In this document: positions 10,459 through 19,939 of the stretch, one piece after another
Numbering within the stretch: the first letter of the stretch is position 1
Layout of the letters: every line of letters starts with the position of its first letter
NCBI RefSeq assembly: GCF_011752015.1
Contig: NZ_JAAIKA010000001.1
Coordinates: 806,001-870,000 of the forward strand
Source: Canibacter zhoujuaniae
GTDB lineage: Bacteria; Actinomycetota; Actinomycetes; Actinomycetales; Microbacteriaceae
DNA length: 64,000 nucleotides
Direction of reading: 5' to 3'
Position numbers and translations under genes: made by a program
The notes under the pieces: model-generated
Database searches by the model: none
The model's input: the letters and a program-made list of their open reading frames with translations, nothing else
Told to the model about the DNA's origin: nothing

Positions 10459-11115
10459 CTAGGCCCCCTTAACTGCGTTGCGAACGAATACAAGACGGCC
10501 CTTAGCGCCAGGAACAGCGCCCTTCACCAGAATCAGACCCTTTTCTGCGTCTACTGCATGAACGGTGAGGTTCTGCACGGTAACGCGCTCCCCACCCATG
10601 CGACCAGCCATACGCTGACCCTTGAATACGCGACCTGGGAATGATGCACCGCCGATAGAACCTGGCTTGCGGTGATTACGGTGTTGACCGTGTGATGCGC
10701 CCACACCCTTGAAGTTGTGGCGCTTCATGGTGCCTGCGAAGCCCTTACCCTTTGAGGTGCCGACAACGTCGATCTTCTCACCGGCTTCGAAGGTTTCACC
10801 AGCGGTCAGTTCCTGACCGAGTGAGTAGTCAGCTGCGTTCTCGGTGCGCACCTCGGTGAGGTGACGACGTGGAGTAACACCAGCCTTCTCAAAGTGACCA
10901 GCCAGTGGCTTGGTCACCTTGCGTGGGTCGATTGCACCAGCAGCGATCTGTACCGCTGCGTAGCCATCAACCTCTGGGGTGCGAATCTGGGTAACAACGT
11001 TAGGTGCTACCTCAATTACGGTTACCGGCACAACTGCGCCGTTCTCATCCCATACCTGAGTCATGCCAAGCTTCGTGCCCAGCAGACCCTTAACAGTCTT
11101 ATTTGCTGCAGACAT
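10459..11115 (-). CDS. rplC: 50S ribosomal protein L3
   Basis: Large-subunit assembly protein reaching the peptidyl transferase centre. The product has 218 residues. Diagnostic parts are [16 protein letters not shown], the central loop [21 protein letters not shown] (with the usual S-H-G repeat) and [13 protein letters not shown]. It sits 8 bp downstream of rpsJ. Confidence 0.97.
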   Translation of the reverse strand: MSAANKTVKGLLGTKLGMTQVWDENGAVVPVTVIEVAPNVVTQIRTPEVDGYAAVQIAAGAIDPRKVTKPLAGHFEKAGVTPRRHLTEVRTENAADYSLGQELTAGETFEAGEKIDVVGTSKGKGFAGTMKRHNFKGVGASHGQHRNHRKPGSIGGASFPGRVFKGQRMAGRMGGERVTVQNLTVHAVDAEKGLILVKGAVPGAKGRLVFVRNAVKGA

Positions 11116-11123
11116 GATTCCTC

Positions 11124-11432
11124 TTAAAGCTTGATCTCGATGTTGACGTCAGCCGGCAGGTCGATACGCATCAGCGACTCAACTGCCTTCGGGGTTGGAT
11201 CGACAATGTCGATGAGGCGCTTGTGTGTGCGCTTCTCGAAGTGCTCGCGGCTGTCCTTGTACTTGTGTGGTGAACGGATCACTGCGATCACGTTCTTCTC
11301 AGTTGGGAGTGGCACTGGGCCAATCACTGTTGCACCAGCGCGGGTGACTGTATCAACAATCTTGCGCGCCGAGCTGTCGATGATCTCGTGATCATACGAC
11401 TTCAGTCGAATGCGGATTTTTTGTCCCGCCAT
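11124..11432 (-). CDS. rpsJ: 30S ribosomal protein S10
   Basis: Small-subunit protein, also the NusE component of antitermination complexes. The 102-residue sequence is close to consensus: [54 protein letters not shown]. It is the first gene of the S10 operon. The start has an AAGGAG site (in TAGCAAGGAGAAAGTC) and a long leader upstream. Confidence 0.98.
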   Translation of the reverse strand: MAGQKIRIRLKSYDHEIIDSSARKIVDTVTRAGATVIGPVPLPTEKNVIAVIRSPHKYKDSREHFEKRTHKRLIDIVDPTPKAVESLMRIDLPADVNIEIKL

Positions 11433-11694
11433 ATGACTTTCTCCTTGCTATCGCGTCTTACTCACACTTTTGGCATGAGCATTGGACGTCTTCCTTAACA
11501 ACACTCTCCTGTTTTCCTTGCGGATCGCAGGATCACCGTTGTCTTCTGTCAACGCCGCCCTGAGCGGCACCAGCTAAGGAACTAACCTGCTGGCATCGTT
11601 CGCTGCGAGTGGCCTAGTTTCTTAATGACTATGCACTATCTCTGCAGTGATTCAAGCAGACGGCACAATGCCGCCGCAGAAATGCTGAACTTAT
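11433..11694 (-). promoter_or_regulatory. S10 operon leader and likely promoter
   Basis: This 262-bp gap before rpsJ holds no credible gene. Reading the minus strand, a plausible promoter is TTGAAT (11650-11655) and CATAGT (11628-11633) with a 16-bp spacer, which would give a leader of about 190 nt. A small hairpin (GCCGC/GCGGC arms) lies in the leader, and the AAGGAG site sits just before rpsJ. No clear terminator-type attenuator was seen. The promoter call is weak. Confidence 0.4.
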
Positions 11695-12762
11695 CTATCT
11701 TTGCACAGATTTTGTAACCGATGCAACCCGGGCGTGTCGCGGCAAATTGACGTAGCACACAACTATTAAGAAGCCCAGAATAAGGAGACAAACAAAGGCG
11801 ATGGGGCCGGTAAACCACATTGTCAAAATACCTAAGATGCTCGCTGCTGCACTGCACCCGGCAACGATCAGAGAGGCTTTGAGATGGCTCATGCCCGACT
11901 GATGCAGACGCTGATAGACGTGCTCTTTGTGCGCCTCCCCCAGCTTCTCGCCACGCCGGTAGCGTCGAATGAGCGTCCACCCAACATCACCAAAGTACAC
12001 AACGGTGGGGCCGATAGCTGCCAGCAGCGGCACACCGGACAGGAGCGCGAGCCAGCTGATGGTTATGATGCCAGAGCCAAGCAGATAGCTGCCTACATCT
12101 CCCAAAAAGCCGTAGCCTTTCAAGTTCCACGGTAAAAAGCCCGCAAAGCTCGCCGCCAGAATGAGGCCAGCAGCCATCAACCACAGAGTTGAGCTAATCG
12201 CGCCGATAATAAAAAATGCGGCGCCTGCAATAAGACCGTGCAGCGAGGAAATGCCGTTCAAACCGTCCATAAAGTTCGCAACGTTAATGAACGAGGAAAC
12301 GAACAGTATCCCGAAAACGAACAACAAAAGGCGAGCGATTACGGGCAGATCCGCAAGAAAAAAAGCTGGCACTGCAACTGCGACTGCAATTAACAGCTGT
12401 GCGACTGACCGCGCACCAATTGACAGGCCGCGCAAATCTTCAAGCAAGCCGAGTGTCGGGCTGAGCAGCAGCATGGCCACGGCCGGCAACAACACCAAGC
12501 CCGGCACACTGAGCCACGCAGCCACCTGCGCCGACGTGAAGAAGCCGAGCAGCCATGCGGCGGCGGCACCCGCAAGCGATGCAACCCACACCCCCAGCCC
12601 CAGGCCGCGCAAAACCGTGCCAGAGTGGGAGGATCGCGCATTAGCGACGTCGAGCACTCCCCATTTGCGCAGCAGGGGGCGCAGCGGAATCTGCACAAGC
12701 AGACTGATCGCTAGCGTCAGCGCCGTAATTAGAAGCAAATTGGGAAGTGCACTTAGAAACAT
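11695..12762 (-). CDS. Polyprenyl-phosphate sugar-1-phosphate transferase, WecA/MraY family
   Basis: Integral membrane enzyme expected to move a sugar-1-phosphate from a UDP-sugar onto undecaprenyl phosphate, the first step of a surface glycan. The 355 residues form about ten hydrophobic segments. Family motifs in order are RSSHSGTVLRG near residue 42, LLEDLRGLS (Glu in place of the first Asp of the usual DD pair), NFMDGLNGI, GFLGDVGS and the cytoplasmic HKEHVYQRL. The closing pattern fits the WbpL/WecA branch rather than MraY, and mur genes are absent here. It overlaps the next gene by one base, so the two are probably co-translated. Confidence 0.85.
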   Translation of the reverse strand: MFLSALPNLLLITALTLAISLLVQIPLRPLLRKWGVLDVANARSSHSGTVLRGLGLGVWVASLAGAAAAWLLGFFTSAQVAAWLSVPGLVLLPAVAMLLLSPTLGLLEDLRGLSIGARSVAQLLIAVAVAVPAFFLADLPVIARLLLFVFGILFVSSFINVANFMDGLNGISSLHGLIAGAAFFIIGAISSTLWLMAAGLILAASFAGFLPWNLKGYGFLGDVGSYLLGSGIITISWLALLSGVPLLAAIGPTVVYFGDVGWTLIRRYRRGEKLGEAHKEHVYQRLHQSGMSHLKASLIVAGCSAAASILGILTMWFTGPIAFVCLLILGFLIVVCYVNLPRHARVASVTKSVQR

Positions 12763-14615
12763 TAGGAGTCAATCACCGGGATAGAGGTTGTTATCGGAGT
12801 AATTCTCGCGTCCCCTGCGCCGAGCGAGACATCGCTCTCCCGCTCAGAGAGGCGCGCAAACCAACCGTCGCGTGACAGTCTGTCGCGTGACAGTGTGTCA
12901 ACTCGAGCGTGTGAAATCTTCGGGTGGAAGGGTCGATCGTCTTGCTCGTTCAACCCGATTAAATCCTCGTGCAGTTTTTCACCCGGGCGCAAACCGGTGT
13001 AGATAATCTTTATATCCTGACCCGATTCTGCGATCATGCGGCGGGCAATGTCGATGATTTTCACCGGCTCACCCATGTCCAGAATTAACACTTCACCCGG
13101 CCTGCCGTGCGCACCGGCCTGCATAACAAGCTGGCACGCTTCTGGGATGGTCATAAAAAACCGCGTCACCTCTGGGTGTGTGATGGTGATAGGGCCGCCC
13201 GCTTTAATGAGTTTGCGGAACGTCGGCAGCATCGAGCCACGTGAGCCGATGACATTACCGAATCGCACCGAGAGATAGCGGTGACCGGTTTCCTCAGCCA
13301 TCCAAGCGGTCAGTTTTTCAGCAACTCGTTTTGAGTGGCCGAGCACGCTTGTCGGGTTTGCTGCTTTATCGGTTGAAATATTAATAAAAGTTTCAACATC
13401 CACCTTTTGTGCTGCGGTAAGCACATTCAGGGTGCCAATAACGTTCGTCTTCCAAGCTTCGTCTGGATACTGTTCGAGCATCGGCAGGTGCTTGAGCGCT
13501 GCCGCGTGGAAAACCACCTGCGGCCTGCGATCCTCAAAAATGCGTATCAGCGTTTCCTCATCGCGAATATCGGCGAGCACAACCTCACGCGTGCTTAACA
13601 GGCCGTTTCCTCGAATCGATATCTGCGTTTGCTGCAGCGCGGTCTCATCTCGGTCAAGCAGAATTAGCTCTTTGGGCCCGAACTCGGTTAGCTGACGGCA
13701 GAGTTCGGATCCGATAGAACCACCGGCGCCGGTCACCAAAACCCGCTTTCCATCAATATATGTGGCTATCGAATCCTGGTTCAAGCGCACCGGATAACGA
13801 CCGATCAGATCTTCAATTGAGATTTCACGAATATCTGACAGTGCATGCTTACCTGAGAAGATTTGCTCAAGCGGTGGCATTACCGACACTTTCATGCCGA
13901 TTGCTGCAGCTTTATCATTGACCCGTCGCAGTAAAGCCGAGTCAGCGTCACCGATACAAACAATCAGATGGGTCGCGCCGGTGCGTTCAGAAACCTGCTC
14001 CAAATCTTTCAGACCACCCAGCACGCGCACACCGCGCACCTCGCGGTTGCGCTGGCTCGGTGAGTCATCGAGAAAACCGACGGGCAAATATGCAGCAACC
14101 GGATCGGTGAGCAAGCGTCGCACAGTTGTCGATCCCGCATATCCCGCACCATAGATGAGCGTGCGCGGAGCCTCTTTGCCGGGCCGCAGTTGGTGTTCTT
14201 CACGCAACCGTAGAATGTAGCGACCCAGCCCCATAGCAACGAAAGCGAGGGGCGCCGCAATAAACATTGTGGAGCGCGGGATCGCCTGCCCCTTTGTGAC
14301 GTATATCGTAAATAGCAGTGTTGGGAGCACAGCGAGTGTGACGCAGATCACAAGAGCTTTTGCCTCATCAAAACTGCCAACAGCAAAACGCTTGCGATAC
14401 AGCCAAGTGACCCAGCCGGCAATAAACTGCAGCCCGATTGTGGCGGCAATCAGGACGAAAGCCCAATTGAACTGAATTAGATTGAGATTAAAGTCGAAAC
14501 GCAGCGCAAGAGCTGCGAGGATTGCAAGTGTCCAGGCGATGACGTCGACAGCAATCAACATCCAAGAGCTGGTTTTCTTGGCGGGCACGCGCTGCTCTTT
14601 CACTGCACCTGTCAC
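12762..14615 (-). CDS. Nucleoside-diphosphate-sugar 4,6-dehydratase, membrane-bound (PglF/WbpM/CapD type)
   Basis: Likely dehydrates UDP-N-acetylhexosamine at C4/C6 to make a precursor for a deoxyamino sugar. The N-terminus has four membrane segments (about residues 20-155), then a first Rossmann fold (YGAGYAGSTTVRRLL), then the catalytic SDR domain with TGAGGSIGSELCRQL near residue 290, ISTDKAANPTSVLGHSKR and NVIGSRGSMLP. The GTG at 14615 is preferred because AGGAGG lies 8 bases upstream; an in-frame GTG at 14633 is also possible. A short tandem repeat near the C-terminus encodes LSRDRLSRDG. It forms an operon with the glycosyltransferase downstream, which could load the dehydrated sugar onto the lipid carrier. 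Confidence 0.88.
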   Translation of the reverse strand: MTGAVKEQRVPAKKTSSWMLIAVDVIAWTLAILAALALRFDFNLNLIQFNWAFVLIAATIGLQFIAGWVTWLYRKRFAVGSFDEAKALVICVTLAVLPTLLFTIYVTKGQAIPRSTMFIAAPLAFVAMGLGRYILRLREEHQLRPGKEAPRTLIYGAGYAGSTTVRRLLTDPVAAYLPVGFLDDSPSQRNREVRGVRVLGGLKDLEQVSERTGATHLIVCIGDADSALLRRVNDKAAAIGMKVSVMPPLEQIFSGKHALSDIREISIEDLIGRYPVRLNQDSIATYIDGKRVLVTGAGGSIGSELCRQLTEFGPKELILLDRDETALQQTQISIRGNGLLSTREVVLADIRDEETLIRIFEDRRPQVVFHAAALKHLPMLEQYPDEAWKTNVIGTLNVLTAAQKVDVETFINISTDKAANPTSVLGHSKRVAEKLTAWMAEETGHRYLSVRFGNVIGSRGSMLPTFRKLIKAGGPITITHPEVTRFFMTIPEACQLVMQAGAHGRPGEVLILDMGEPVKIIDIARRMIAESGQDIKIIYTGLRPGEKLHEDLIGLNEQDDRPFHPKISHARVDTLSRDRLSRDGWFARLSERESDVSLGAGDARITPITTSIPVIDS

Positions 14616-14755
14616 AGACACACCCTCCTGCACTATAACTATCGCTACAAGATGCTACCGCGATTTTTAAGTTTTTAGTAGTTTACACATCTTCATAGTT
14701 CATAATTTCAGTAACCGGCCTCTTTCCCCACGGTCGGAATTGCGAAAGGAAAATT

Positions 14756-15007
14756 ATGGGTCTCGAAGATTTGAAGAATAAGGCAGCGAACCTTATTAAC
14801 GAGAACAAAGAGAAAATTGATGCGGCTCTAAACAGCGAGCAGGCTGAGGCGGCGACCGACAAAGTTTTGGACGGCGCCGCAAATATCGCCAACAAGGTTA
14901 CCGGCGGCAAGTTCGCCGATAAGATCGCTGAGGCACGCGATGCGGCTGATGAGAAGCTCGGTCGCAACGACAGCGACAGCAGTGGCAACAACAACAACGC
15001 TAGCTAA
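14756..15007 (+). CDS. Small Rv0909/MT0933-type antitoxin-like protein
   Basis: An 83-residue, hydrophilic, helix-forming protein. Its pattern (GLEDLKNKAANLINENKEKIDAAL, then GGKFADKIAEARDAADEK) resembles the actinobacterial MT0933/Rv0909 family, which was named as a putative antitoxin. It ends in a Ser/Asn-rich tail (DSDSSGNNNN). AAAGGA lies ahead of the ATG. No toxin gene lies beside it: upstream is a divergent glycan gene and downstream a terminator and tuf. It may be a stand-alone protein unrelated to toxin control. The function is unproven. Confidence 0.7.
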   Translation: MGLEDLKNKAANLINENKEKIDAALNSEQAEAATDKVLDGAANIANKVTGGKFADKIAEARDAADEKLGRNDSDSSGNNNNAS

Positions 15008-15028
15008 GACTAAACTAGCCGCGTAATA

Positions 15029-15071
15029 AAATATGGCCGATATCCGCAAACTGCGGGTACCGGCCATATTT
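15029..15071. terminator. Hairpin after antitoxin-like gene
   Basis: An 11-bp perfect outer stem (15029-15039 and 15061-15071) plus an inner CCGC/GCGG stem around AAACT. The outer arms are A-rich on the left and T-rich on the right, and the plus strand continues TTTGGTTCTTT. It most likely ends the plus-strand small gene. Confidence 0.7.
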
Positions 15072-15116
15072 GGTTCTTTGCGCAAATTTCTACGGCTTAC
15101 CAAGCTGGTCAAAATA

Positions 15117-15148
15117 TTAGACCCCCGAGGGATTCCCCGGGGGTCTAA
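15117..15148 (-). terminator. Terminator of tuf
   Basis: Arms 15117-15127 and 15138-15148 (TTAGACCCCCG and its complement) with further GGG/CCC pairing inside. It is followed on the minus strand by TATTTT. It lies 35 bp past the tuf stop codon and closes the str operon. Confidence 0.85.
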
Positions 15149-15183
15149 ATTATTGCTTAGCTATTGCTACCTGAGTGAGGTAA

Positions 15184-16377
15184 TTACTTGATTACCTTGG
15201 TAACGGTGCCAGCACCAACGGTGCGGCCACCCTCACGGATAGCGAAGCCGAGGCCCTCTTCCATAGCGATTGGCTGGATCAGCTCAACGGTCATGTCGGT
15301 GGTGTCACCAGGCATAACCATCTCGGTGCCCTCTGGGAGGCTGATAACGCCAGTCACGTCAGTGGTACGGAAGTAGAACTGTGGACGGTAGTTGGTGAAG
15401 AATGGGTTGTGGCGGCCGCCCTCTTCCTTCTTGAGGATGTAAGCGGTGCCCTCGAAGTTGGTGTGTGGGGTGATTGAGCCTGGAGCTACAACAACCTGAC
15501 CGCGCTCTACGTCTTCACGCTTGGTACCGCGAAGCAGCAGACCACAGTTCTCACCAGCCCATGCCTCGTCGAGCTGCTTGTGGAACATCTCGATACCGGT
15601 CACGGTGGTCTTCTGGGTGTCGCGCAGACCAACGATCTCAACCTCAGAGTTGATCGCGAGGGTACCACGCTCAGCACGGCCGGTCACAACGGTGCCACGA
15701 CCGGTGATGGTGAACACATCCTCAATAGGCATGAGGAATGGCTTGTCCTTGTCGCGGACTGGGTCTGGGATTGACTCGTCAACTGCGGTCATGAGGTCGA
15801 GAATAGACTGGGTCCACTTCTCGTCACCCTCGAGAGCCTGGAAGCCAGAAACGCGTACAACTGGAGCGTTGTCACCGTCGTAGCCGTTCTTTGAAAGCTC
15901 TTCACGAACCTCCATCTCAACCAGCTCAAGCATCTCTTCGTCGTCAACCATGTCGCACTTGTTGAGCGCAACGAGGAGGTAAGGAACACCAACCTGCTTA
16001 GCGAGGAGGATGTGCTCCTTTGACTGAGCCATCAGACCGTCAGTTGCAGCTACAACGAGGATCGCGCCGTCCATCTGGGCAGCACCGGTGATCATGTTCT
16101 TGATGTAGTCAGCGTGGCCTGGAGCGTCAACGTGTGCGTAGTGACGCTTTTCGGTCTCGTACTCAACGTGTGAGATGTTGATGGTAATACCGCGCTGGCG
16201 CTCTTCTGGAGCTGAGTCAATGGTGTTGAAGTCACGCTGCACGTTGGTGTCTGATGGGAACTTGTCAGCAAGAACCTTTGAGATAGCAGCGGTCAGAGTG
16301 GTCTTACCGTGGTCAACGTGACCAATGGTACCGATGTTTACGTGCGGCTTAGTGCGCTCGAACTTGGCCTTTGCCAT
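15184..16377 (-). CDS. tuf: Elongation factor Tu
   Basis: GTPase that brings aminoacyl-tRNA to the ribosomal A site. The 397 residues are standard. G1 is [12 protein letters not shown]2 lies in RGITIN, G3 is [16 protein letters not shown]4 is ALNKCDMVD, and the C-terminal beta-barrel domains end in [18 protein letters not shown] lies ahead of the ATG. It is the last gene of the str operon but is set off from fusA by 168 bp with a hairpin and a possible separate promoter. Confidence 0.98.
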   Translation of the reverse strand: MAKAKFERTKPHVNIGTIGHVDHGKTTLTAAISKVLADKFPSDTNVQRDFNTIDSAPEERQRGITINISHVEYETEKRHYAHVDAPGHADYIKNMITGAAQMDGAILVVAATDGLMAQSKEHILLAKQVGVPYLLVALNKCDMVDDEEMLELVEMEVREELSKNGYDGDNAPVVRVSGFQALEGDEKWTQSILDLMTAVDESIPDPVRDKDKPFLMPIEDVFTITGRGTVVTGRAERGTLAINSEVEIVGLRDTQKTTVTGIEMFHKQLDEAWAGENCGLLLRGTKREDVERGQVVVAPGSITPHTNFEGTAYILKKEEGGRHNPFFTNYRPQFYFRTTDVTGVISLPEGTEMVMPGDTTDMTVELIQPIAMEEGLGFAIREGGRTVGAGTVTKVIK

Positions 16378-16545
16378 TAAATGTCCTCCTCAGGACGTCT
16401 TGTGTAGATGATCTATCGTGGGTTTACGACAGACCAGATTACAACTTTGTTTGCCTAACTATATTACTAACTCATTCTGCGTTTGGCCTAATGAGTTTGC
16501 CAGCTGGCGGCGGGTGTGTCGCCGCCAGCTGGTTTCGGGCACTAT
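16378..16545 (-). promoter_or_regulatory. fusA-tuf spacer: hairpin and possible tuf promoter
   Basis: The spacer contains a perfect 13-bp inverted repeat (16500-16512 and 16520-16532) just past the fusA stop, with a 7-base loop and no T-run. Downstream on the minus strand is a TATAGT box (16458-16463) without a good -35. Together they suggest that tuf can be transcribed separately or its level adjusted. No gene is present. Confidence 0.4.
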
Positions 16546-18660
16546 TTATGCGCCCTGAGATTTCTGGATGATCTCGTCAGCTACTGCCTTCGGAACCTCA
16601 GCGTATGAGTCGAAGACCATTGAGAACACTGCACGACCGGAGGTCTTTGAACGCAGGTCACCAATGTAGCCAAACATTTCTGAAAGCGGCACCAGTGCAC
16701 GCACCACCTTCACACCTGAGGCGTCTTCCATTGACTGCACCTGACCACGACGTGAGTTCAGGTCACCAATAACATCGCCCATGTATTCTTCAGGGGTGCG
16801 CACCTCAACAGCCATAACTGGCTCAAGGAGCACTGGGTTTGCCAGACGTGCAGCCTCTTTGAACGCCATTGAGCCGGCGATCTTGAAGGCCATTTCAGAT
16901 GAGTCAACATCGTGGTACTGGCCGTCAAGCAGAGTAGCCTTCACGCCAACAACCGGGAAGCCTGCGAGGATACCGTACTGCATTGAGTCCTGAATACCAG
17001 CATCAACTGATGGGATGTACTCGCGTGGCACGCGACCACCGGTCACCTTATCTTCGAAGCTGTAGATGTTGTCACCCTCAACCTCGAGTGGCTCGAGAGC
17101 GATCTGCACCTTCGCGAACTGACCGGAACCACCGGTCTGCTTCTTGTGGGTGTATTCGTGCTTCTCAACAGCCTTGCGAATGGTCTCACGGTAGGCAACC
17201 TGCGGCTTACCGACGTTTGCCTCAACCTTGAATTCGCGCTTCATGCGGTCAACGATAATGTCGAGGTGCAGCTCACCCATACCCGCGATCACGGTCTGGC
17301 CGGTCTCGGCGTTCAGGCTGACGCGGAAGGTTGGATCCTCTTCCGCAAGCTTCTGAATAGCGGTTGACATCTTCTCCTGGTCGCCCTTGGTCTTTGGCTC
17401 CACAGCAACCTCAATAACTGGCTCTGGGAAGGTCATTGACTCAAGCACTACAGGGTTGCTTGGATCGCAAAGGGTGTCACCGGTGGTGGTGTCTTTCAGA
17501 CCGATAACAGCGTAGATGTTACCCGCACGCAACTCGTCAACAGGATTTTCCTTGTTCGCGTGCATCTGGAACACCTTACCGATGCGTTCCTTCTTGCTCT
17601 TGGTTGAGTTCACAACCTGTGCGCCGGAAGGTGCAACACCTGAGTAAACGCGCACATAGGTCAGGCGGCCAAAGAATGGGTGCACAGCAACCTTGAATGC
17701 CAGCGCAGAGAATGGCTCGTCAGCGGTTGGCTTCCGCTCGATGGTCTTCTCTTCGTCACGCACGTCGTGTGCCTGGATCGCACCAATGTCGAGTGGGTTA
17801 GGTAGGAAGTCAACAACTGCGTCGAGCATTGGCTGCACACCGCGGTTCTTGAAAGCAGAGCCGCAGTAAACAGGGAAGATTTCGTTCTTCACAACGAGCT
17901 TACGGATCGCACCCTTGAGCTCTTCGATGGTGAGTTCTTCACCCTCGAAGTACTTCTCGAGCAGCGCATCGTCGCTCTCTGCAACAGTCTCAACAAGCTG
18001 TGCGCGGTACTCTTCAGCTTTTGCCTTTAGATCTTCAGGAATCTCCTGGATCTCATACTCAGCACCGAGCGCAACGTCACCCTTTGCGTCACCCGGCCAT
18101 ACAAACGCCTGCATTGAGAGCAGGTCGACAACACCAACGAAGTCTGACTCGGCTCCGATTGGCAGCTGCATAACCAGTGGCTTTGCACCGAGGCGGCTCA
18201 CGATTGTGTCTACGGTGAAGTAGAAATCAGCGCCCATCTTGTCCATCTTGTTGACGAAGCAGATGCGTGGAACTTCGTACTTATCGGCCTGGCGCCAAAC
18301 AGTCTCAGACTGTGGCTCAACGCCTTCCTTACCGTCGAACACAGCAACCGCACCATCGAGAACGCGCAGTGAACGCTCTACCTCAACGGTAAAGTCAACG
18401 TGACCTGGGGTGTCAATGATATTGATCTGGTTGTTGTTCCAGAAACAGGTAACCGCAGCACTGGTAATGGTGATACCGCGCTCTTTCTCCTGCTCCATCC
18501 AGTCGGTGGTTGAAGCACCGTCGTGGGTTTCACCGAGCTTGTGGTTAACGCCGGTGTAGAAGAGGATACGTTCGGTTGTGGTGGTCTTGCCAGCATCAAT
18601 GTGCGCCATGATGCCGATATTGCGGACCTTATTCAGGTCGGTGAGCACGTCTTGTGCCAC
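16546..18660 (-). CDS. fusA: Elongation factor G
   Basis: GTPase driving ribosomal translocation. The product has 704 residues, the usual length. The G domain shows [56 protein letters not shown] and [10 protein letters not shown], followed by domains II-V with the [16 protein letters not shown] segment of domain IV. It starts at a GTG (18660). It lies 93 bp after rpsG, with an 11-bp hairpin in the gap. Confidence 0.98.
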   Translation of the reverse strand: MAQDVLTDLNKVRNIGIMAHIDAGKTTTTERILFYTGVNHKLGETHDGASTTDWMEQEKERGITITSAAVTCFWNNNQINIIDTPGHVDFTVEVERSLRVLDGAVAVFDGKEGVEPQSETVWRQADKYEVPRICFVNKMDKMGADFYFTVDTIVSRLGAKPLVMQLPIGAESDFVGVVDLLSMQAFVWPGDAKGDVALGAEYEIQEIPEDLKAKAEEYRAQLVETVAESDDALLEKYFEGEELTIEELKGAIRKLVVKNEIFPVYCGSAFKNRGVQPMLDAVVDFLPNPLDIGAIQAHDVRDEEKTIERKPTADEPFSALAFKVAVHPFFGRLTYVRVYSGVAPSGAQVVNSTKSKKERIGKVFQMHANKENPVDELRAGNIYAVIGLKDTTTGDTLCDPSNPVVLESMTFPEPVIEVAVEPKTKGDQEKMSTAIQKLAEEDPTFRVSLNAETGQTVIAGMGELHLDIIVDRMKREFKVEANVGKPQVAYRETIRKAVEKHEYTHKKQTGGSGQFAKVQIALEPLEVEGDNIYSFEDKVTGGRVPREYIPSVDAGIQDSMQYGILAGFPVVGVKATLLDGQYHDVDSSEMAFKIAGSMAFKEAARLANPVLLEPVMAVEVRTPEEYMGDVIGDLNSRRGQVQSMEDASGVKVVRALVPLSEMFGYIGDLRSKTSGRAVFSMVFDSYAEVPKAVADEIIQKSQGA

Positions 18661-18710
18661 GAGATCTCCTCAGATGTGAAGTTAAAAGTTTGGGGGCGGA
18701 TCAGATGAGA

Positions 18711-18743
18711 GGTGTGGGCGCCGATTGTACCTGCGCCCACACC
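18711..18743 (-). other. Hairpin between rpsG and fusA
   Basis: A perfect 11-bp inverted repeat (18711-18721 and 18733-18743; GGTGTGGGCGC arms) with an 11-base loop in the 93-bp spacer. No T-run follows, so it is more likely an mRNA processing or stability element than a terminator. Confidence 0.5.
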
Positions 18744-18753
18744 GAGTCTCTTC

Positions 18754-19224
18754 CTACCAGCGGTAGTGAGCGAACGCGCGGTTCGACTCAGCCATCTTGT
18801 GAGTGTCTTCACGACGCTTCACAGCGGCACCAAGACCGTTTGCGGCGTCGAGGATTTCGTTTGTCAAACGCTCAGTCATGGTGTGCTCGCGACGAGCCTT
18901 TGCATAACTCGTCAGCCAGCGCAGTGCCAGGGTGTTTGCGCGGTGAGGCTTGACCTCAACAGGCACCTGATAGGTGCTACCGCCAACACGGCGTGAACGA
19001 ACCTCGAGAGTTGGGCGGATGTTATCCAGAGCCTTCTTCAGGACGGTAACTGCGTCCTGGTTGGTCTTTTCTGCGACAGACTCAAGCGCACCGTATACGA
19101 TACGCTCTGCGAGTCCCTTTTTACCGTCGAGCAGAATCTTGTTAACCAGCTGGCTAACTACTGGTGAACCGTAAACCGGATCGGCTACTACCGGACGCTT
19201 TGGAGCAGGGCCTTTACGTGGCAT
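18754..19224 (-). CDS. rpsG: 30S ribosomal protein S7
   Basis: Small-subunit head protein that nucleates assembly of the 3' domain. The product has 156 residues. Family patterns are [19 protein letters not shown], the [24 protein letters not shown]-like core ([19 protein letters not shown]) and the C-terminal [14 protein letters not shown]. Its ATG overlaps the rpsL stop by one base. Confidence 0.98.
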   Translation of the reverse strand: MPRKGPAPKRPVVADPVYGSPVVSQLVNKILLDGKKGLAERIVYGALESVAEKTNQDAVTVLKKALDNIRPTLEVRSRRVGGSTYQVPVEVKPHRANTLALRWLTSYAKARREHTMTERLTNEILDAANGLGAAVKRREDTHKMAESNRAFAHYRW

Positions 19225-19598
19225 TACTTCTTCTCCTTCTTTGCGCCGTAGTGGCTGCGAGCCTGCTGACGACCCTTAACTGCCTGGGTGTCAAGGGCGC
19301 CGCGCACGATACGGTAACGAACACCTGGAAGATCCTTCACACGGCCGCCGCGCACGAGCACCATTGAGTGCTCCTGCAGGTTGTGGCCTTCGCCCGGAAT
19401 GTAGGCGGTGACCTCAGTGCCGTTTGAAAGCTTTACACGAGCTACTTTACGCATAGCTGAGTTTGGCTTCTTTGGTGTGGTGGTGTAAACACGGGTGCAT
19501 ACGCCACGCTGCTGAGGGTTCGCTTTCAGCGCAGGAGCCTTGGTCTTAGCGACCTTCGGCTTGCGACCTTTGCGAACCAGCTGCTGAATAGTAGGCAA
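19224..19598 (-). CDS. rpsL: 30S ribosomal protein S12
   Basis: Decoding-centre protein; changes in it give streptomycin resistance in other bacteria. The 124-residue sequence is near consensus: [30 protein letters not shown] (the first resistance-associated Lys is present), [25 protein letters not shown]. The start is TTG at 19598 with an AGGAG site upstream. It is the first gene of the str operon. Confidence 0.98.
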   Translation of the reverse strand: MPTIQQLVRKGRKPKVAKTKAPALKANPQQRGVCTRVYTTTPKKPNSAMRKVARVKLSNGTEVTAYIPGEGHNLQEHSMVLVRGGRVKDLPGVRYRIVRGALDTQAVKGRQQARSHYGAKKEKK

Positions 19599-19776
19599 CT
19601 TGTTCTCCTAATTAGTGCTGCACGGTGACAGCGATGCTGTAAATGGTTTCAGCGGTGTTATGTCTTGCATAACGACCTGCCGCACCCACGGGGTGCTGGT
19701 GCAGGTATGCCGTGGGGGTGTGTGGCTTTTGCCGCAGTGACCCTGATGACCCTTTTTATAGGCGCTGCAAGCAACG

Positions 19777-19805
19777 CATATAAGGTGGGGCACACCAATA
19801 AACAA
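19777..19805 (-). promoter_or_regulatory. Candidate str operon promoter
   Basis: In the 340-bp gap upstream of rpsL the minus strand carries TTGTTT (19800-19805) and TATATG (19777-19782) with a 17-bp spacer. Other A/T-rich matches lie nearby (TAATAT near 19807), so the exact site is uncertain. The leader to rpsL would be about 170 nt. No believable gene lies in this gap. Confidence 0.35.
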
Positions 19806-19890
19806 TATTACGCGGAAACTTATATATTTAGCAAACGTGCGGCACTTCTTGTGGGGCGCAGCTCGTGTCTGCGATCCGCCGGTAAAAAGA

Positions 19891-19924
19891 AAACAGCCCC
19901 GCGGTAAAACCCGCAGGGCTGTTT
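19891..19924 (-). terminator. Terminator after HtaA-domain gene
   Basis: Arms AAACAGCCC (19891-19899) and its complement (19916-19924) plus an inner GCGG/CCGC stem. On the minus strand it is followed by TTTTCTTTTT. It lies 16 bp past the stop of the HtaA-domain gene and shields the str promoter from read-through. Confidence 0.88.
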
Positions 19925-19939
19925 ACCCTTTAGTGCGTG

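Noticed and set aside
12161-12784. 207-codon plus-strand frame inside the glycosyltransferase gene
   Set aside because: Antisense shadow of a clear membrane enzyme; it is low complexity and lacks a start signal.
19665-19907. 80-codon plus-strand frame upstream of rpsL
   Set aside because: It runs through the str promoter region and a terminator arm, has no ribosome site, and the sequence does not look like a protein.
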